This document shows positions 44,035 to 52,960 of a stretch of DNA of 64,000 nt, one piece after another. A program made the position numbers and the translations under genes. A model generated the notes under the pieces. That model was not told the origin of the DNA. It did no database searches and saw only the letters and a list, made by a program, of their open reading frames with translations. Positions within the stretch are counted from its first letter, which is position 1; each line of letters starts with the position of its first letter. The stretch is from an uncultured Eisenbergiella sp. (GTDB lineage Bacteria > Bacillota > Clostridia > Lachnospirales > Lachnospiraceae): positions 1-64,000 of the forward strand of contig CANQVD010000004.1 in the NCBI GenBank assembly GCA_947627215.1, read 5' to 3'.

Positions 44035-44069
44035 AAGAGAACATCCGTGGAAGCGGCTGTTCTCTTTTT
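44035..44069 (+). terminator. Terminator after rplS
   Basis: AAGAGAACA (44035-44043) pairs with TGTTCTCTT (44058-44066), with TTT following. Confidence 0.8.
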
Positions 44070-44112
44070 CCTAATACCGGATCGGAAGATCCGTAAGGGG
44101 CGGGGGACAGGG

Positions 44113-44697
44113 ATGAGGAGACGCAGAAAAGGTCTTCGTTTTTATTATAAGAAGAAGCTGATCACCGCCGCTCTGCTGCGGGAGGTGTTCAGTTGGTTCG
44201 TGTGCATTTTTCTCGCCGTGTTCCTGGCCTTCATGCTGACCTGGTTCGTGGGACTTCGGACCAGCGTGATCGGGTTTTCCATGGAGCCGGGGCTGGTCAA
44301 CGGAGAGGAAATCCTGGTGAACCGGTTTTCCTATCAGTTTTCTCAGCCGGGGGCGGGGGACGTGGTGGTATTCCTTCCCAACGGCAACCAGAATGCGCAT
44401 TATTATGTGAAGCGGGTGGTAGCGCTGCCGGGACAGACGGTGCAGATCCGGAACGGGATCCTTTATGTGGACGGCAAACGCTACGGAGATGAAAGCATGG
44501 ATCTGATCGCTTCCGCGGGGATCGCCGAAAATGAGATCACGCTGGAGGCGGACGAATACTTTGTGCTGGGGGATAATTTCAACGACAGCGAGGACAGCCG
44601 TTCCGCCAATATCGGTCCTGTCCGCAAGGGGACGATCGTGGGCAGGGCCTGGTTCCATTTCGGAACCAGTCTCAGCGACTGGGGCCCGGTGGAGTAG
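44113..44697 (+). CDS. lepB: Signal peptidase I, first copy
   Basis: A membrane serine-lysine protease that cleaves signal peptides. The 194 residues start with a strongly basic segment and one membrane helix (about 24-47). The catalytic pair is Ser56 in GFSMEP and Lys100 in YVKRVVALPG; the C-terminal box is FVLGDNFNDSEDSR. The ATG at 44113 follows GGGACAGGG. With the second copy at 45569 it flanks rbgA. The two copies differ widely outside the motifs. Confidence 0.93.
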   Translation: MRRRRKGLRFYYKKKLITAALLREVFSWFVCIFLAVFLAFMLTWFVGLRTSVIGFSMEPGLVNGEEILVNRFSYQFSQPGAGDVVVFLPNGNQNAHYYVKRVVALPGQTVQIRNGILYVDGKRYGDESMDLIASAGIAENEITLEADEYFVLGDNFNDSEDSRSANIGPVRKGTIVGRAWFHFGTSLSDWGPVE

Positions 44698-44714
44698 GGG
44701 ATGGGGAGGACGGC

Positions 44715-45572
44715 ATGAATTATCAGTGGTATCCGGGACACATGACCAGGGCCAGGCGGGAAATGGAAGAGGATATCCGGCTGATCGATCTCGTGATCGA
44801 GCTGGTGGACGCCCGCATTCCGCTTTCCAGCCGGAATCCGGACATAGACGCCATGGCGGCGAACCGGGGGCGGCTCATCCTGCTCAACAAGGCGGATCTG
44901 GCGGATCCGGCGGTCAATCGCCTCTGGTGCGGATATTTCGAAAGGCTGGGGTTTCAGGCGCTTCTGATCAACGCCAGGGACGGAGAGGGCCTCCGGGCGA
45001 TCCAGGGAAAGGTGCAGGAGGCGTGTAAGGAAAAGCTCGAGCGGGACAGACGGCGGGGCATTCGGAACCGTCCTGTCAGGGCGATGGTGGCCGGCATTCC
45101 CAACGTGGGCAAATCCACCTTTATCAATTCCTACGCGCGAAAGGCCGTGACGAAGACCGGGAACCGTCCCGGCGTCACGAAGGGCAAACAGTGGATCCGG
45201 CTGCAGAAGGATCTGGAGCTTCTGGATACGCCCGGAATCCTGTGGCCGAAGTTTGCGGATCAGGCCGTGGGAATGCGGCTGGCCTTTATCGGCTCCCTCA
45301 ATGACGAGATCCTGGTGAGGGAAGAGGTGGCGCTCGGCCTCATCTCGTTTCTCCGGGAAACATACCCGGCAGCGCTGACGGCGCGCTACGGGGCCTGTGC
45401 CGGGGAGCCGCTGTCCGTGCTGACGGCGGTGGGCGGAAGCCGGGGATGCTATAAAAAGGGCGGAGAGGTGGATCTGGACAGGGCGGCGGGCATTTTGCTG
45501 GACGATTTCCGGAACGGCCGGCTGGGGCGGATCTCTCTGGAAAAACCGCAGGAGGAAAACGGATTGTCATGA
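44715..45572 (+). CDS. rbgA: Ribosome biogenesis GTPase RbgA (YlqF)
   Basis: A circularly permuted GTPase needed for late 50S assembly. The order of motifs is permuted: NKADL first (near residue 58), then GIPNVGKSTFIN, then LDTPGILWPK. The N-terminal YQWYPGHMTRARREM is typical. Length 285. The stop overlaps the second lepB start as ATGA. Confidence 0.96.
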   Translation: MNYQWYPGHMTRARREMEEDIRLIDLVIELVDARIPLSSRNPDIDAMAANRGRLILLNKADLADPAVNRLWCGYFERLGFQALLINARDGEGLRAIQGKVQEACKEKLERDRRRGIRNRPVRAMVAGIPNVGKSTFINSYARKAVTKTGNRPGVTKGKQWIRLQKDLELLDTPGILWPKFADQAVGMRLAFIGSLNDEILVREEVALGLISFLRETYPAALTARYGACAGEPLSVLTAVGGSRGCYKKGGEVDLDRAAGILLDDFRNGRLGRISLEKPQEENGLS

Positions 45573-46108
45573 AAAATGTGATAAAGGAAATATTTGATAC
45601 GGTCATCTACATCCTCGTGGTGGTGGCGGTCATATACCTGCTGATCACCTATGTGGGACAGCGGACACAGGTGCGGGGCAGCTCCATGGAGCCGACCCTT
45701 TCCGACAACGATAATCTGATCGTGGATAAGATCTCCTATCGGTTCAGGGATCCGCAGCGGTTCGATATCATCGTGTTTCCCTTTTTATATGAAGAAGAAA
45801 CGTATTATATCAAACGCATCATCGGCCTGCCGGGAGAAACCGTTTTTATCGATCCGGACGGAACGATCTACATTGACGGGGAAGCGCTGGAGGAGAATTA
45901 TGGCAAGGAGGTCATGATCAGCCAGGGGCGGGCTGCGGAGCCGATTACCCTGGGAGACGACGAGTATTTTGTGCTGGGCGACAACCGGAACAACAGCAGC
46001 GACAGCCGGACTGCCGCCGTGGGCAACATCAAAAGGGGACAGATCATCGGAAGAGCCTGGGTGCGGATCTGGCCCCTGTCGAAGCTCGGCGTGCTGAAGC
46101 ATCAGTGA
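45569..46108 (+). CDS. lepB: Signal peptidase I, second copy
   Basis: A second 179-residue type I signal peptidase with one N-terminal membrane helix (about 8-27). Ser39 lies in RGSSMEPT and Lys82 in YYIKRIIGLPG; FVLGDNRNNSSDSR is the C-terminal box. It matches the consensus motifs more closely than the first copy. It is translationally coupled to rbgA. Confidence 0.95.
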   Translation: MKNVIKEIFDTVIYILVVVAVIYLLITYVGQRTQVRGSSMEPTLSDNDNLIVDKISYRFRDPQRFDIIVFPFLYEEETYYIKRIIGLPGETVFIDPDGTIYIDGEALEENYGKEVMISQGRAAEPITLGDDEYFVLGDNRNNSSDSRTAAVGNIKRGQIIGRAWVRIWPLSKLGVLKHQ

Positions 46109-46189
46109 GAGACGGACAGACGGACGCGGGAAAAGGCGGAACGGGACAGGGCGAACGGGCCGCTGTCCGTGCCGGATGAAGGGGAGCGC

Positions 46190-46957
46190 ATGGAGAAAAT
46201 CGGGGAAATCAGGGCGGCGTTTTCGTCCTGCGAAACAGAAGCGCTGGGCGCGCTGATCGAACGCTTTCGGGAGGATACGCGTTCCGGCGTGCAGACGGAG
46301 ATCCGAAGGGCGCAGAAGCGGCTGGAGGCGCTGGAAAAGGAAAAGCAGCGCACCTGGAGGATGAAGGCGTATGAGCGGCAGTATGAGCAGTTGGGCTATC
46401 TGTGCGGCATCGATGAGGTGGGGAGGGGACCGCTGGCGGGCCCGGTGGTGGCCTGCGCCGTCGTTCTGCCGAAGGACTGCCGGATCCTGTACCTGAACGA
46501 TTCCAAGCAGTTGACCGCCGCAAAGCGGGAGGAGCTGTGCGGCGTGATCCTGGAGAATGCGGTCAGCGTGGGGCTGGGCACGGTCGGACCGGAGCGCATC
46601 GACGAGATCAACATTCTGCAGGCCACCTATGAGGCCATGCGGCAGGCCATCGGCAGGCTTTCGGTGACGCCGGCCGTTCTGCTCAACGACGCGGTGACGA
46701 TCCCCGGCGTATCGATCCGTCAGGTGCCCATCGTCAAGGGGGACGCCAAAAGCGTATCCATCGCGGCCGCCAGCATCGTGGCCAAGGTGACCAGGGACCG
46801 GATGATGGAGCAGTATGACGGGATCTATCCCGGCTATGGCTTTGCGGCCAACAAGGGCTACGGCTCCGCGGCCCACATCGCGGCGCTGCGGCAGTACGGG
46901 CCCACGCCGATCCACAGGCGCAGCTTTATCGGTCATTTTATTCAGGATCCCGCATGA
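46190..46957 (+). CDS. rnhB: Ribonuclease HII
   Basis: RNase HII removes ribonucleotides from DNA and RNA-DNA hybrids. The 255 residues match the longer Firmicute form, with an N-terminal helical extension (about 1-65) before the catalytic GIDEVGRGPLAGPVV. Further acidic positions lie in YLNDSKQLT and LLNDAVTI. The ATG at 46190 follows AAGGGGAG; a GTG seven codons earlier is an alternative. Confidence 0.95.
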   Translation: MEKIGEIRAAFSSCETEALGALIERFREDTRSGVQTEIRRAQKRLEALEKEKQRTWRMKAYERQYEQLGYLCGIDEVGRGPLAGPVVACAVVLPKDCRILYLNDSKQLTAAKREELCGVILENAVSVGLGTVGPERIDEINILQATYEAMRQAIGRLSVTPAVLLNDAVTIPGVSIRQVPIVKGDAKSVSIAAASIVAKVTRDRMMEQYDGIYPGYGFAANKGYGSAAHIAALRQYGPTPIHRRSFIGHFIQDPA

Positions 46958-46981
46958 CGGCGGCCGGATCCCGGGAGGACT

Positions 46982-47353
46982 ATGGACAGAAAACAGAAGG
47001 GTGCGGCCTGGGAGGCCGCTGCCGCCGCCTATCTTCGGCGCTCCGGCGTAGATATCCGCGAACAGAATTTCAGGTGCAGTCAGGGTGAAATCGATATCAT
47101 AGGTTATCATCAGGGCTGCCTTGTTTTTTTTGAGGTCAAGTACCGCAGGGACGAAACGTACGGCTTTCCGGCGGAGGCGGTGGGCCGGGAGAAGCAGAAC
47201 CGGATCTGCCGCTGCGCGGACCGTTATCTGTATATGCGCCGGATCCCGGCGCAGCAGCCCGTGCGCTTCGATGTGGTGGCGGTCTGCGGGCAGACGGTAT
47301 CCTGGATCCAAAACGCCTTCGATTACCGGTCAGGGGGCGGGCGGCACGGCTGA
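46982..47353 (+). CDS. yraN: YraN-family endonuclease-like protein
   Basis: A 123-residue UPF0102 protein with the nuclease-like pattern EAAAAAYLRRSGVDI, GEIDIIG and FFEVKYRRDETYG. It usually follows rnhB, as here. Its activity is not firmly known. The start follows GGGAGG. Confidence 0.9.
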   Translation: MDRKQKGAAWEAAAAAYLRRSGVDIREQNFRCSQGEIDIIGYHQGCLVFFEVKYRRDETYGFPAEAVGREKQNRICRCADRYLYMRRIPAQQPVRFDVVAVCGQTVSWIQNAFDYRSGGGRHG

Positions 47354-47403
47354 GCGCGTCCGGAGAAACAGGAAATATGAAATCAGAACGGAGGGCGGAG
47401 AAA

Positions 47404-48273
47404 ATGGAACTGAAACGGAAAGCGGGACATGAGGCGTCCCCGGAGATCAGGCGGGAGGGAGAGATCGAATACCTGGTCTTTCCGCTGCTGGAGGCGGGCG
47501 GCGCGGCCAGGCATCTGGTGAGCACCCGGCTGGGCGGCGTCAGCAGGGGCATGTTTGCCTCGATGAACTACAGTTATATGCGGGGAGACGATCCCGCGGC
47601 GGTGGACGAGAATTACCGCAGGACGGCGCGGCTGTTCGGGCGCACGCCGGACGCGTTCGTCTGCTCCGATCAGACTCATACCGTCAATGTGCGCGCGGTG
47701 ACGGAGGCGGACGCGGGGAAGGGCGTCGTGCGGCCGAAGGATTATACGGATGTGGACGGCCTGGTGACGGACGTGCCGGGGCTGATCCTGAGCACCCTTT
47801 ACGCGGACTGCGTGCCTCTCCTGTTCGTGGACCCTGTGAAACGGGTGATCGGCTGTTCCCATTCCGGCTGGCGGGGGACCGCGGCGCAGATGGGACGGGT
47901 GACCGTGGAAAAAATGCGGGATGTATACGGCTGTGATCCTTCCGACATTCTGGCCGCGGTGGGCCCTTCCATCTGCGGAGACTGCTATGAGGTGGGAAAA
48001 GAGGTGGCGGATACGTTTGCGGCGCTCTTTTCCCGGCCGCCCTATTCCGGCGTGCGGCTGGAGGAGCTTTTGCGGGAGGAGCGCGGCGGGAAGTTCCGGC
48101 TGGATCTGTGGCGGGCCAATGCGGAGATCCTGCTGGCGGCGGGGATCCGAAGGGAACATCTGGCCGTGACCGATCTGTGCACCTGCTGCAATCCGGAATA
48201 CCTGTTTTCCCACCGGGCCAGCCGGGGCAGGCGGGGGAATTTCGGCGCTTTCATCATGCTGAATGAGGTCTGA
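47404..48273 (+). CDS. pgeF: Peptidoglycan editing factor PgeF (YfiH/YlmD family)
   Basis: A multicopper-oxidase-fold (laccase-domain) protein; family members remove wrong peptides from UDP-MurNAc or act as purine nucleoside enzymes. Metal ligands are seen in CSDQTHTVNV, YADCVPLLF and CSHSGWRGT, with GPSICGDCYEVG near the end. The ATG at 47404 is preferred since GGAGGGCGGAG lies right before it; an upstream in-frame ATG at 47377 is possible. Length 289. Confidence 0.9.
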   Translation: MELKRKAGHEASPEIRREGEIEYLVFPLLEAGGAARHLVSTRLGGVSRGMFASMNYSYMRGDDPAAVDENYRRTARLFGRTPDAFVCSDQTHTVNVRAVTEADAGKGVVRPKDYTDVDGLVTDVPGLILSTLYADCVPLLFVDPVKRVIGCSHSGWRGTAAQMGRVTVEKMRDVYGCDPSDILAAVGPSICGDCYEVGKEVADTFAALFSRPPYSGVRLEELLREERGGKFRLDLWRANAEILLAAGIRREHLAVTDLCTCCNPEYLFSHRASRGRRGNFGAFIMLNEV

Positions 48274-48360
48274 TGCCGCTGCCGGAAGCGAAGTGCCGGG
48301 GACGATTTTCGATGCGGATGCCGGACGCCGGTCCGCAAAGCGGACACGGAAGCCGCGATT

Positions 48361-48380
48361 TTAAGAAATATTAAGAAAAT
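48361..48380 (+). promoter_or_regulatory. Direct repeat, likely response-regulator site
   Basis: Two copies of TTAAGAAA at a 10-base period (48361 and 48371) lie just upstream of the promoter of the two-component system. OmpR/PhoB-type regulators typically bind such direct repeats. Confidence 0.5.
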
Positions 48381-48387
48381 TCGAGGA

Positions 48388-48416
48388 TTTAGATTCATTT
48401 TTGCGTGGTGTAATAA
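48388..48416 (+). promoter_or_regulatory. Promoter of the two-component system
   Basis: TTTAGA (48388-48393) and TAATAA (48411-48416), 17-base spacer, 50 bases before the response regulator. A weak -35 next to the direct repeat fits activator control. Confidence 0.55.
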
Positions 48417-48465
48417 AGATGCCGGAAAGTCGGAAGGGAACGGGAGGAAACGGGAGGAAACGCGG

Positions 48466-49161
48466 ATGACGAAAATACTGGTTTGCGATGACGACAGGGA
48501 GATCGTGGAGGCCATTGAGATCTATCTGGCCCAGGAGGGCTATCAGGTGGTGAAGGCCTATGACGGAGAGCAGGCAATCCGCGCGCTGAAGGGAAACGAT
48601 ATCCGGCTTCTCATCATCGACGTGATGATGCCGAAGCTGGACGGCATACGGGCCACGCTGAAGATCCGGGAGTACAGCAGCATTCCCATCATCATTCTCT
48701 CCGCGAAATCCGAGGATGCCGACAAGATCCTGGGGCTGAATATCGGGGCGGACGATTATGTGACCAAGCCCTTCAACCCGCTGGAGCTGGTGGCGCGGGT
48801 GAAGTCCCAACTGCGCCGCTACACCAAGCTGGGCAACCTGAATACGGAGAACAACGCGGTCTTTCGGGCAGGCGGCCTGGTCATCAACGACGATACCAAG
48901 GAGGTGACGGTGGACGGCGAGCCGGTGAAGCTGACGCCCATCGAGTACAATATCCTCCTCCTGCTGGTGAAAAATCAGGGGAGGGTGTTTTCCATCAACC
49001 AGATCTATGAGAGCATCTGGGAGGAGGAGGCCATCGGCGCGGACAATACCGTCGCGGTCCATATCCGGCATATCCGGGAGAAAATCGAGATCAATCCCAA
49101 GGAGCCCCGCTATCTGAAGGTGGTCTGGGGCGTAGGCTACAAGGTGGAAAAGCAGGTCTGA
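48466..49161 (+). CDS. OmpR/PhoB-family response regulator
   Basis: A 231-residue transcription regulator. The receiver domain (about 1-120) has DDDREI, phosphoacceptor Asp52 in LLIIDVMMP and the Lys in DDYVTKPFNP. The C-terminal winged helix (about 130-228) has VKLTPIEYNILLLLV and VAVHIRHIREKIE. It is paired with the kinase 18 bases downstream. The direct repeat before the gene suggests autoregulation. Confidence 0.95.
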   Translation: MTKILVCDDDREIVEAIEIYLAQEGYQVVKAYDGEQAIRALKGNDIRLLIIDVMMPKLDGIRATLKIREYSSIPIIILSAKSEDADKILGLNIGADDYVTKPFNPLELVARVKSQLRRYTKLGNLNTENNAVFRAGGLVINDDTKEVTVDGEPVKLTPIEYNILLLLVKNQGRVFSINQIYESIWEEEAIGADNTVAVHIRHIREKIEINPKEPRYLKVVWGVGYKVEKQV

Positions 49162-49179
49162 ACGACGGGAGAGGGCAGG

Positions 49180-51795
49180 ATGAAGAAAAAGCAGGTCATG
49201 AGCAGGGGAAAGAGAGCGTTCTGGCTGGTGCTCAAACGTGTTTTCGCGGCATCGGCAGCGGCGATTCTGGCGGCGCTGGCTTTCAATTCCGTGATCACGG
49301 TGGAAATCAACGGACATGTTTACCGGCGGAATATCGCGCTGGAGCGAAAGGATTCCTTTGAGGCATCCTCTCTGTTCCGGGAAATCCTGGAGGAGGAGCT
49401 GGACGAGGTCACCCGGATGGCGGTCATCATGAGCCAGTTGGAGACGGACGGGGAGTACAACGGCTCCAGGCAGATCGATGTGGCGAAGTATGCGCACCGG
49501 CAGGAGGAGCTGCCGGACATCACGGCGACGGCCCCCTTTTATCTGGACGATCTGGTGAAATGGGGAAATTACGGCTTCGTGACCGAGAATGTCTGCGGGA
49601 CCCTGGCGGAGCTGAATTCCTATTTCGCCAACGGCAGCAGCCCCTTTTCCGAACAGAACGATCTGACGGCAGGGGACTGGAGGACACAGAGCGCGGAGAC
49701 CCGCAGCATGCTCAGCACCCTGCTGGAGGAGCGGGAAGAGGCCACGCTTTCCATGCGCATGATTTCCGAGCTGCCCTCCACCCGGGAGGAATATATACAG
49801 ATGGCGCGGGAGCTTGGGAAATATACGGGGGAAGAGGAGATCGTGGAGCTGAATGTGCTGGTGCCCCGGTATCTCTCCGCGGAGGGGAAGGACCTGGCCG
49901 AGTACGCCTCTGACGCGGACGAATATGTCCGGCTCCGGGAGGATCTGAAGCAGACTTCCCGGGAGCTGTTCTATAATTTCAGCGAGTATTCGGAAAACCG
50001 GGATCATTACGCTGTCGGCGCTTCCAATCTCCGTTACTGCTACCGCATGGTGGTGGACGGCGAGAACCGTTACTATTCCAATCTGGATGAGGATTTTAGA
50101 AACCGCAGGCCGGAGGAGATCACGGAGCTCTTTCAGGGCTTTGGAAGGTACATTTCATACAACGCGGACAGGGCGCAGATCGATACCAATACCTCCGTCA
50201 GCGCGGAACGGATGCGCCAGACGCTGGAAAATTACCAGTACGCCTTCGGGGACAATACCAGAGTGTGGCTGGCGGTGGACACCTCCTATCCGGTGGAGGA
50301 CGGATTCCTGCTGGCGCGGGACGCCTATAACCGGCTGATGCCCTATTACCTGTACATGGTGGCGGCCCTGATACTGCTGGTCCTGCTGGTGGCGCTGCTT
50401 TTCGTGCATCTGACCCGCTATGAGGGACGCAGGGCGCTGGAGGAGGGCGGCTATACCATTGCGCTGCACCGTGCGGACCGGATGATGACCGAACCCTTTG
50501 CCGTGCTGGGCATCGCGCTCATCGGAGCCATGTTCCTGGGAAGCTGCTGGGGCATGCAGTTGGGAGTCGTCTGGGAGGATGTGCTGCACACGGTCTGGCT
50601 TCCGTTTCTGATCGGCGCGATCATGTTTTTCGCCGACTATGTGATCATGTTTTTCTACCTGAGCATGGTGCGCCGGGTGAAGGCCCATACCCTCTGGAAA
50701 AACTCGCTGCTGCGGTTCATCTGCCGGAAGCTGAAAAAGGGGTTCCTGGATCTCTACGATCACAGCCGTATTCTGGTGCGGGCGCTGGTGCCGTTTTTGC
50801 TGCTCCTGGTGTTCAATCTCATTCTGGGCGGCTGCGGCGTGTGGGGGATTCTGGTCGCGGCCGTCTGGGACGTGGCGGCGATCCTGTTCCTGTACCGGGA
50901 TAAAAGGGGACTGGAGGAGATCGTGGAGAGCGCGAAGCGCATCGGCAGCGGAGATTTCGAGGTGAAGATCGATGCGGAGAGGATGCATGGGGAGAACCGG
51001 GAGCTGGCGGAATCGGTCAACGGCATCGGGACCGGGATCCGGACAGCGGTGGAAAAGAGCATGAAGGACGAGCGCATGAAGGCCGATCTGATCACCAACG
51101 TCTCCCATGACATCAAGACGCCTCTGACCTCCATTATCAATTTCGTTAATCTCCTGAAGCGGGAGAACATAGAGGATGCGCGCGTCCGCGGCTATATCGA
51201 GGTGCTGGACGCAAAATCCCAGCGCTTAAAGCAGTTGACGGATGATCTGGTGGAGGCCTCCAAGATCTCCTCCGGCAACATTTCCCTGCAGATGGAACGG
51301 ATCAATTTCGCGGAGCTGGTGAACCAGACCTGCGGAGAATTTTCCGACAGACTGCGGGAACGGTCCCTGGAGCTGGTGGTGAACATGCCGGAGCAGCCCG
51401 TCTGCATCGAGGCGGATCCCAGGCAGATCTGGCGCGTGGTGGAAAACCTGTTCTCCAACGTCTGCAAATACGCGCTGGAGCGGACGCGGGTCTATCTGGA
51501 GATTCGGCGGGAAAAGGCGGGAGAGAAGGAGTATGCGCAGTTCTCCATGAAAAATATTTCCGCGCAGGCCCTGAATATCCGGGCAGAGGAGCTGACGGAG
51601 CGGTTCATCCGGGGGGATATTTCCCGGAGCACGGAGGGCAGCGGGCTGGGGCTTTCCATCGCCAAAAACCTGACGGAGCTGCAGAATGGGAAATTCGACA
51701 TTTATCTGGACGGAGATCTGTTCAAGGTGCTGCTCACGTTCCCCTGTGTGCAGGAGGAGGCTTCTGCGCGGACGGACCGTCCGGAGATGCTCTGA
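49180..51795 (+). CDS. Large membrane sensor histidine kinase
   Basis: The partner kinase of the upstream regulator. Of 871 residues, about 14-40 form the first membrane helix, 41-385 a large outside domain unlike a known sensor I can name, and 385-600 hold about five further helices. Then come a HAMP-like linker, the dimerisation helix with His643 in SHDIKTPLTS, the N box NLFSNVCKYA and the G box GSGLGLSIAKNL. The D/F box is partly degenerate. The stimulus is unknown. The 3' terminator is shared with the convergent next gene. Confidence 0.9.
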   Translation: MKKKQVMSRGKRAFWLVLKRVFAASAAAILAALAFNSVITVEINGHVYRRNIALERKDSFEASSLFREILEEELDEVTRMAVIMSQLETDGEYNGSRQIDVAKYAHRQEELPDITATAPFYLDDLVKWGNYGFVTENVCGTLAELNSYFANGSSPFSEQNDLTAGDWRTQSAETRSMLSTLLEEREEATLSMRMISELPSTREEYIQMARELGKYTGEEEIVELNVLVPRYLSAEGKDLAEYASDADEYVRLREDLKQTSRELFYNFSEYSENRDHYAVGASNLRYCYRMVVDGENRYYSNLDEDFRNRRPEEITELFQGFGRYISYNADRAQIDTNTSVSAERMRQTLENYQYAFGDNTRVWLAVDTSYPVEDGFLLARDAYNRLMPYYLYMVAALILLVLLVALLFVHLTRYEGRRALEEGGYTIALHRADRMMTEPFAVLGIALIGAMFLGSCWGMQLGVVWEDVLHTVWLPFLIGAIMFFADYVIMFFYLSMVRRVKAHTLWKNSLLRFICRKLKKGFLDLYDHSRILVRALVPFLLLLVFNLILGGCGVWGILVAAVWDVAAILFLYRDKRGLEEIVESAKRIGSGDFEVKIDAERMHGENRELAESVNGIGTGIRTAVEKSMKDERMKADLITNVSHDIKTPLTSIINFVNLLKRENIEDARVRGYIEVLDAKSQRLKQLTDDLVEASKISSGNISLQMERINFAELVNQTCGEFSDRLRERSLELVVNMPEQPVCIEADPRQIWRVVENLFSNVCKYALERTRVYLEIRREKAGEKEYAQFSMKNISAQALNIRAEELTERFIRGDISRSTEGSGLGLSIAKNLTELQNGKFDIYLDGDLFKVLLTFPCVQEEASARTDRPEML

Positions 51796-51860
51796 GAGGA
51801 AAACGGACGTACGGCGGTGACGCGGCGGAACGGAAAGAAAAAAGCGGAACAGAAAGGAAG

Positions 51861-51895
51861 AAGCGGAACAGAGATCACTCTGTTCCGCTTTTTTT
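51861..51895. terminator. Shared bidirectional terminator
   Basis: AAGCGGAACAGAG (51861-51873) pairs with CTCTGTTCCGCTT (51878-51890), 4-base loop, then T on the plus strand and A on the left. It serves the kinase, and it includes the last codons and the stop (51875) of the minus-strand NYN gene. Confidence 0.9.
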
Positions 51896-52888
51896 GGACT
51901 TCGTTTTTCCCTTAGTCGGTTCCTTCAGACTCACCGCGTTCCCCTTGACGGTCACGCCATCCATGCTTCGCAGGAAGCTGGAGATGCGGCTGTAGCCGTA
52001 GTCCTTCAGATCGAAATCGGGATGTTTTTTTTTCAGCTTATCATAAATGACGGAGAGGTTGTCGATGATGCCGCCGTTCCGGGAGATCATGGTGGTGACC
52101 TCCTTCTGGACGTCGGTTTCATTGTCCAGCTCCCGTACCTTCACATAGTAGGAGGAATTCTCCTGAATGAGCTCCAGCTTGGAGCATTTGTCGCGGATGA
52201 AGGTCAGAAGCTTGGTGTAGCCGTAGTTGCGGACGTCAAAATCGGTGAATTTGGCGCTCAGGCGGCTCCCGATCTCTCCCATATAAGTGGTTTTGCCCTT
52301 GTTTTCGTTGTCGTTGACGATGGAAATGATGGCCTCCTCGATTTCGCCCAGCGGGGTGACCGCGTTGGCCTTGGCGCTTCTGTCAGAGGTGAAGTCGTCA
52401 TGCAGGTCGTGCTCGTCGCTGGCGTTGCTGGAAGCCGCATTGGGCTGATCGTAGATCAGGTTCAGGTGGATGAATTTGTTGCAGGCCTTTGTCAGGGAAA
52501 CCGGGCATTTGGATTCGCCCATGCCGATGACGTACATATTGGCTTCCCGCAGCCGCATGGCGAGCCGGGTGAAATCGCTGTCGCTGGTGACCAGGCAGAA
52601 GCCGTCCACATTGCCGGAGTAGAGGATATCCATGGCGTCGATGACCATGGTCATGTCGGTGGAATTTTTGCCCGCCGCGTAATCGAACTGCTGGATCGGC
52701 GTGATGGAATTTTCCAGAAGGATGTTCTGGTTCCAGCCGTTGTTGCGGGTCCAGTTGCCGTAGATCCGCCGGTAGGAGGCGAAGCCGTACGTCTCGATCT
52801 CATTGAAGATGATGGAGGCGTACCGGGAGCTGACGTTTTCCGAATCGATCAGCACTGCGATCTGCATTTTGGATTCGTTGGAGTCCAT
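51875..52888 (-). CDS. NYN-domain ribonuclease-like protein with two LOTUS/OST-HTH domains
   Basis: A 337-residue protein likely to bind and cut RNA. The NYN (PIN-like) domain (about 8-145) has acidic positions in VLIDSENVS, DMTMVIDAMD and TSDSDFTRL. Two LOTUS/OST-HTH domains follow (about 177-250 and 255-322), each with a segment such as FDVRNYGYTKLLTFI or FDLKDYGYSRISSFL. This domain set resembles the eukaryotic MARF1 plan, and bacterial LOTUS domains bind RNA. The C-terminus is basic. It is alone on the minus strand before the uxaC terminator; a tie to uronate use is not evident. Confidence 0.85.
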   Translation of the reverse strand: MDSNESKMQIAVLIDSENVSSRYASIIFNEIETYGFASYRRIYGNWTRNNGWNQNILLENSITPIQQFDYAAGKNSTDMTMVIDAMDILYSGNVDGFCLVTSDSDFTRLAMRLREANMYVIGMGESKCPVSLTKACNKFIHLNLIYDQPNAASSNASDEHDLHDDFTSDRSAKANAVTPLGEIEEAIISIVNDNENKGKTTYMGEIGSRLSAKFTDFDVRNYGYTKLLTFIRDKCSKLELIQENSSYYVKVRELDNETDVQKEVTTMISRNGGIIDNLSVIYDKLKKKHPDFDLKDYGYSRISSFLRSMDGVTVKGNAVSLKEPTKGKTKSKKSGTE

Positions 52889-52913
52889 GTAAAAAATCCT
52901 TTCGTTGAAAATG

Positions 52914-52944
52914 GACGGACGGCAGAATGCGTCTGCCGTCCGTC
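52914..52944 (-). terminator. Terminator after uxaC
   Basis: A 13-base stem (GACGGACGGCAGA / TCTGCCGTCCGTC) with the loop ATGCG. It lies directly after the uxaC stop on the minus strand; the T run (CCATTTTC) is weak. Confidence 0.65.
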
Positions 52945-52960
52945 AGGACCGTTTGACCGT

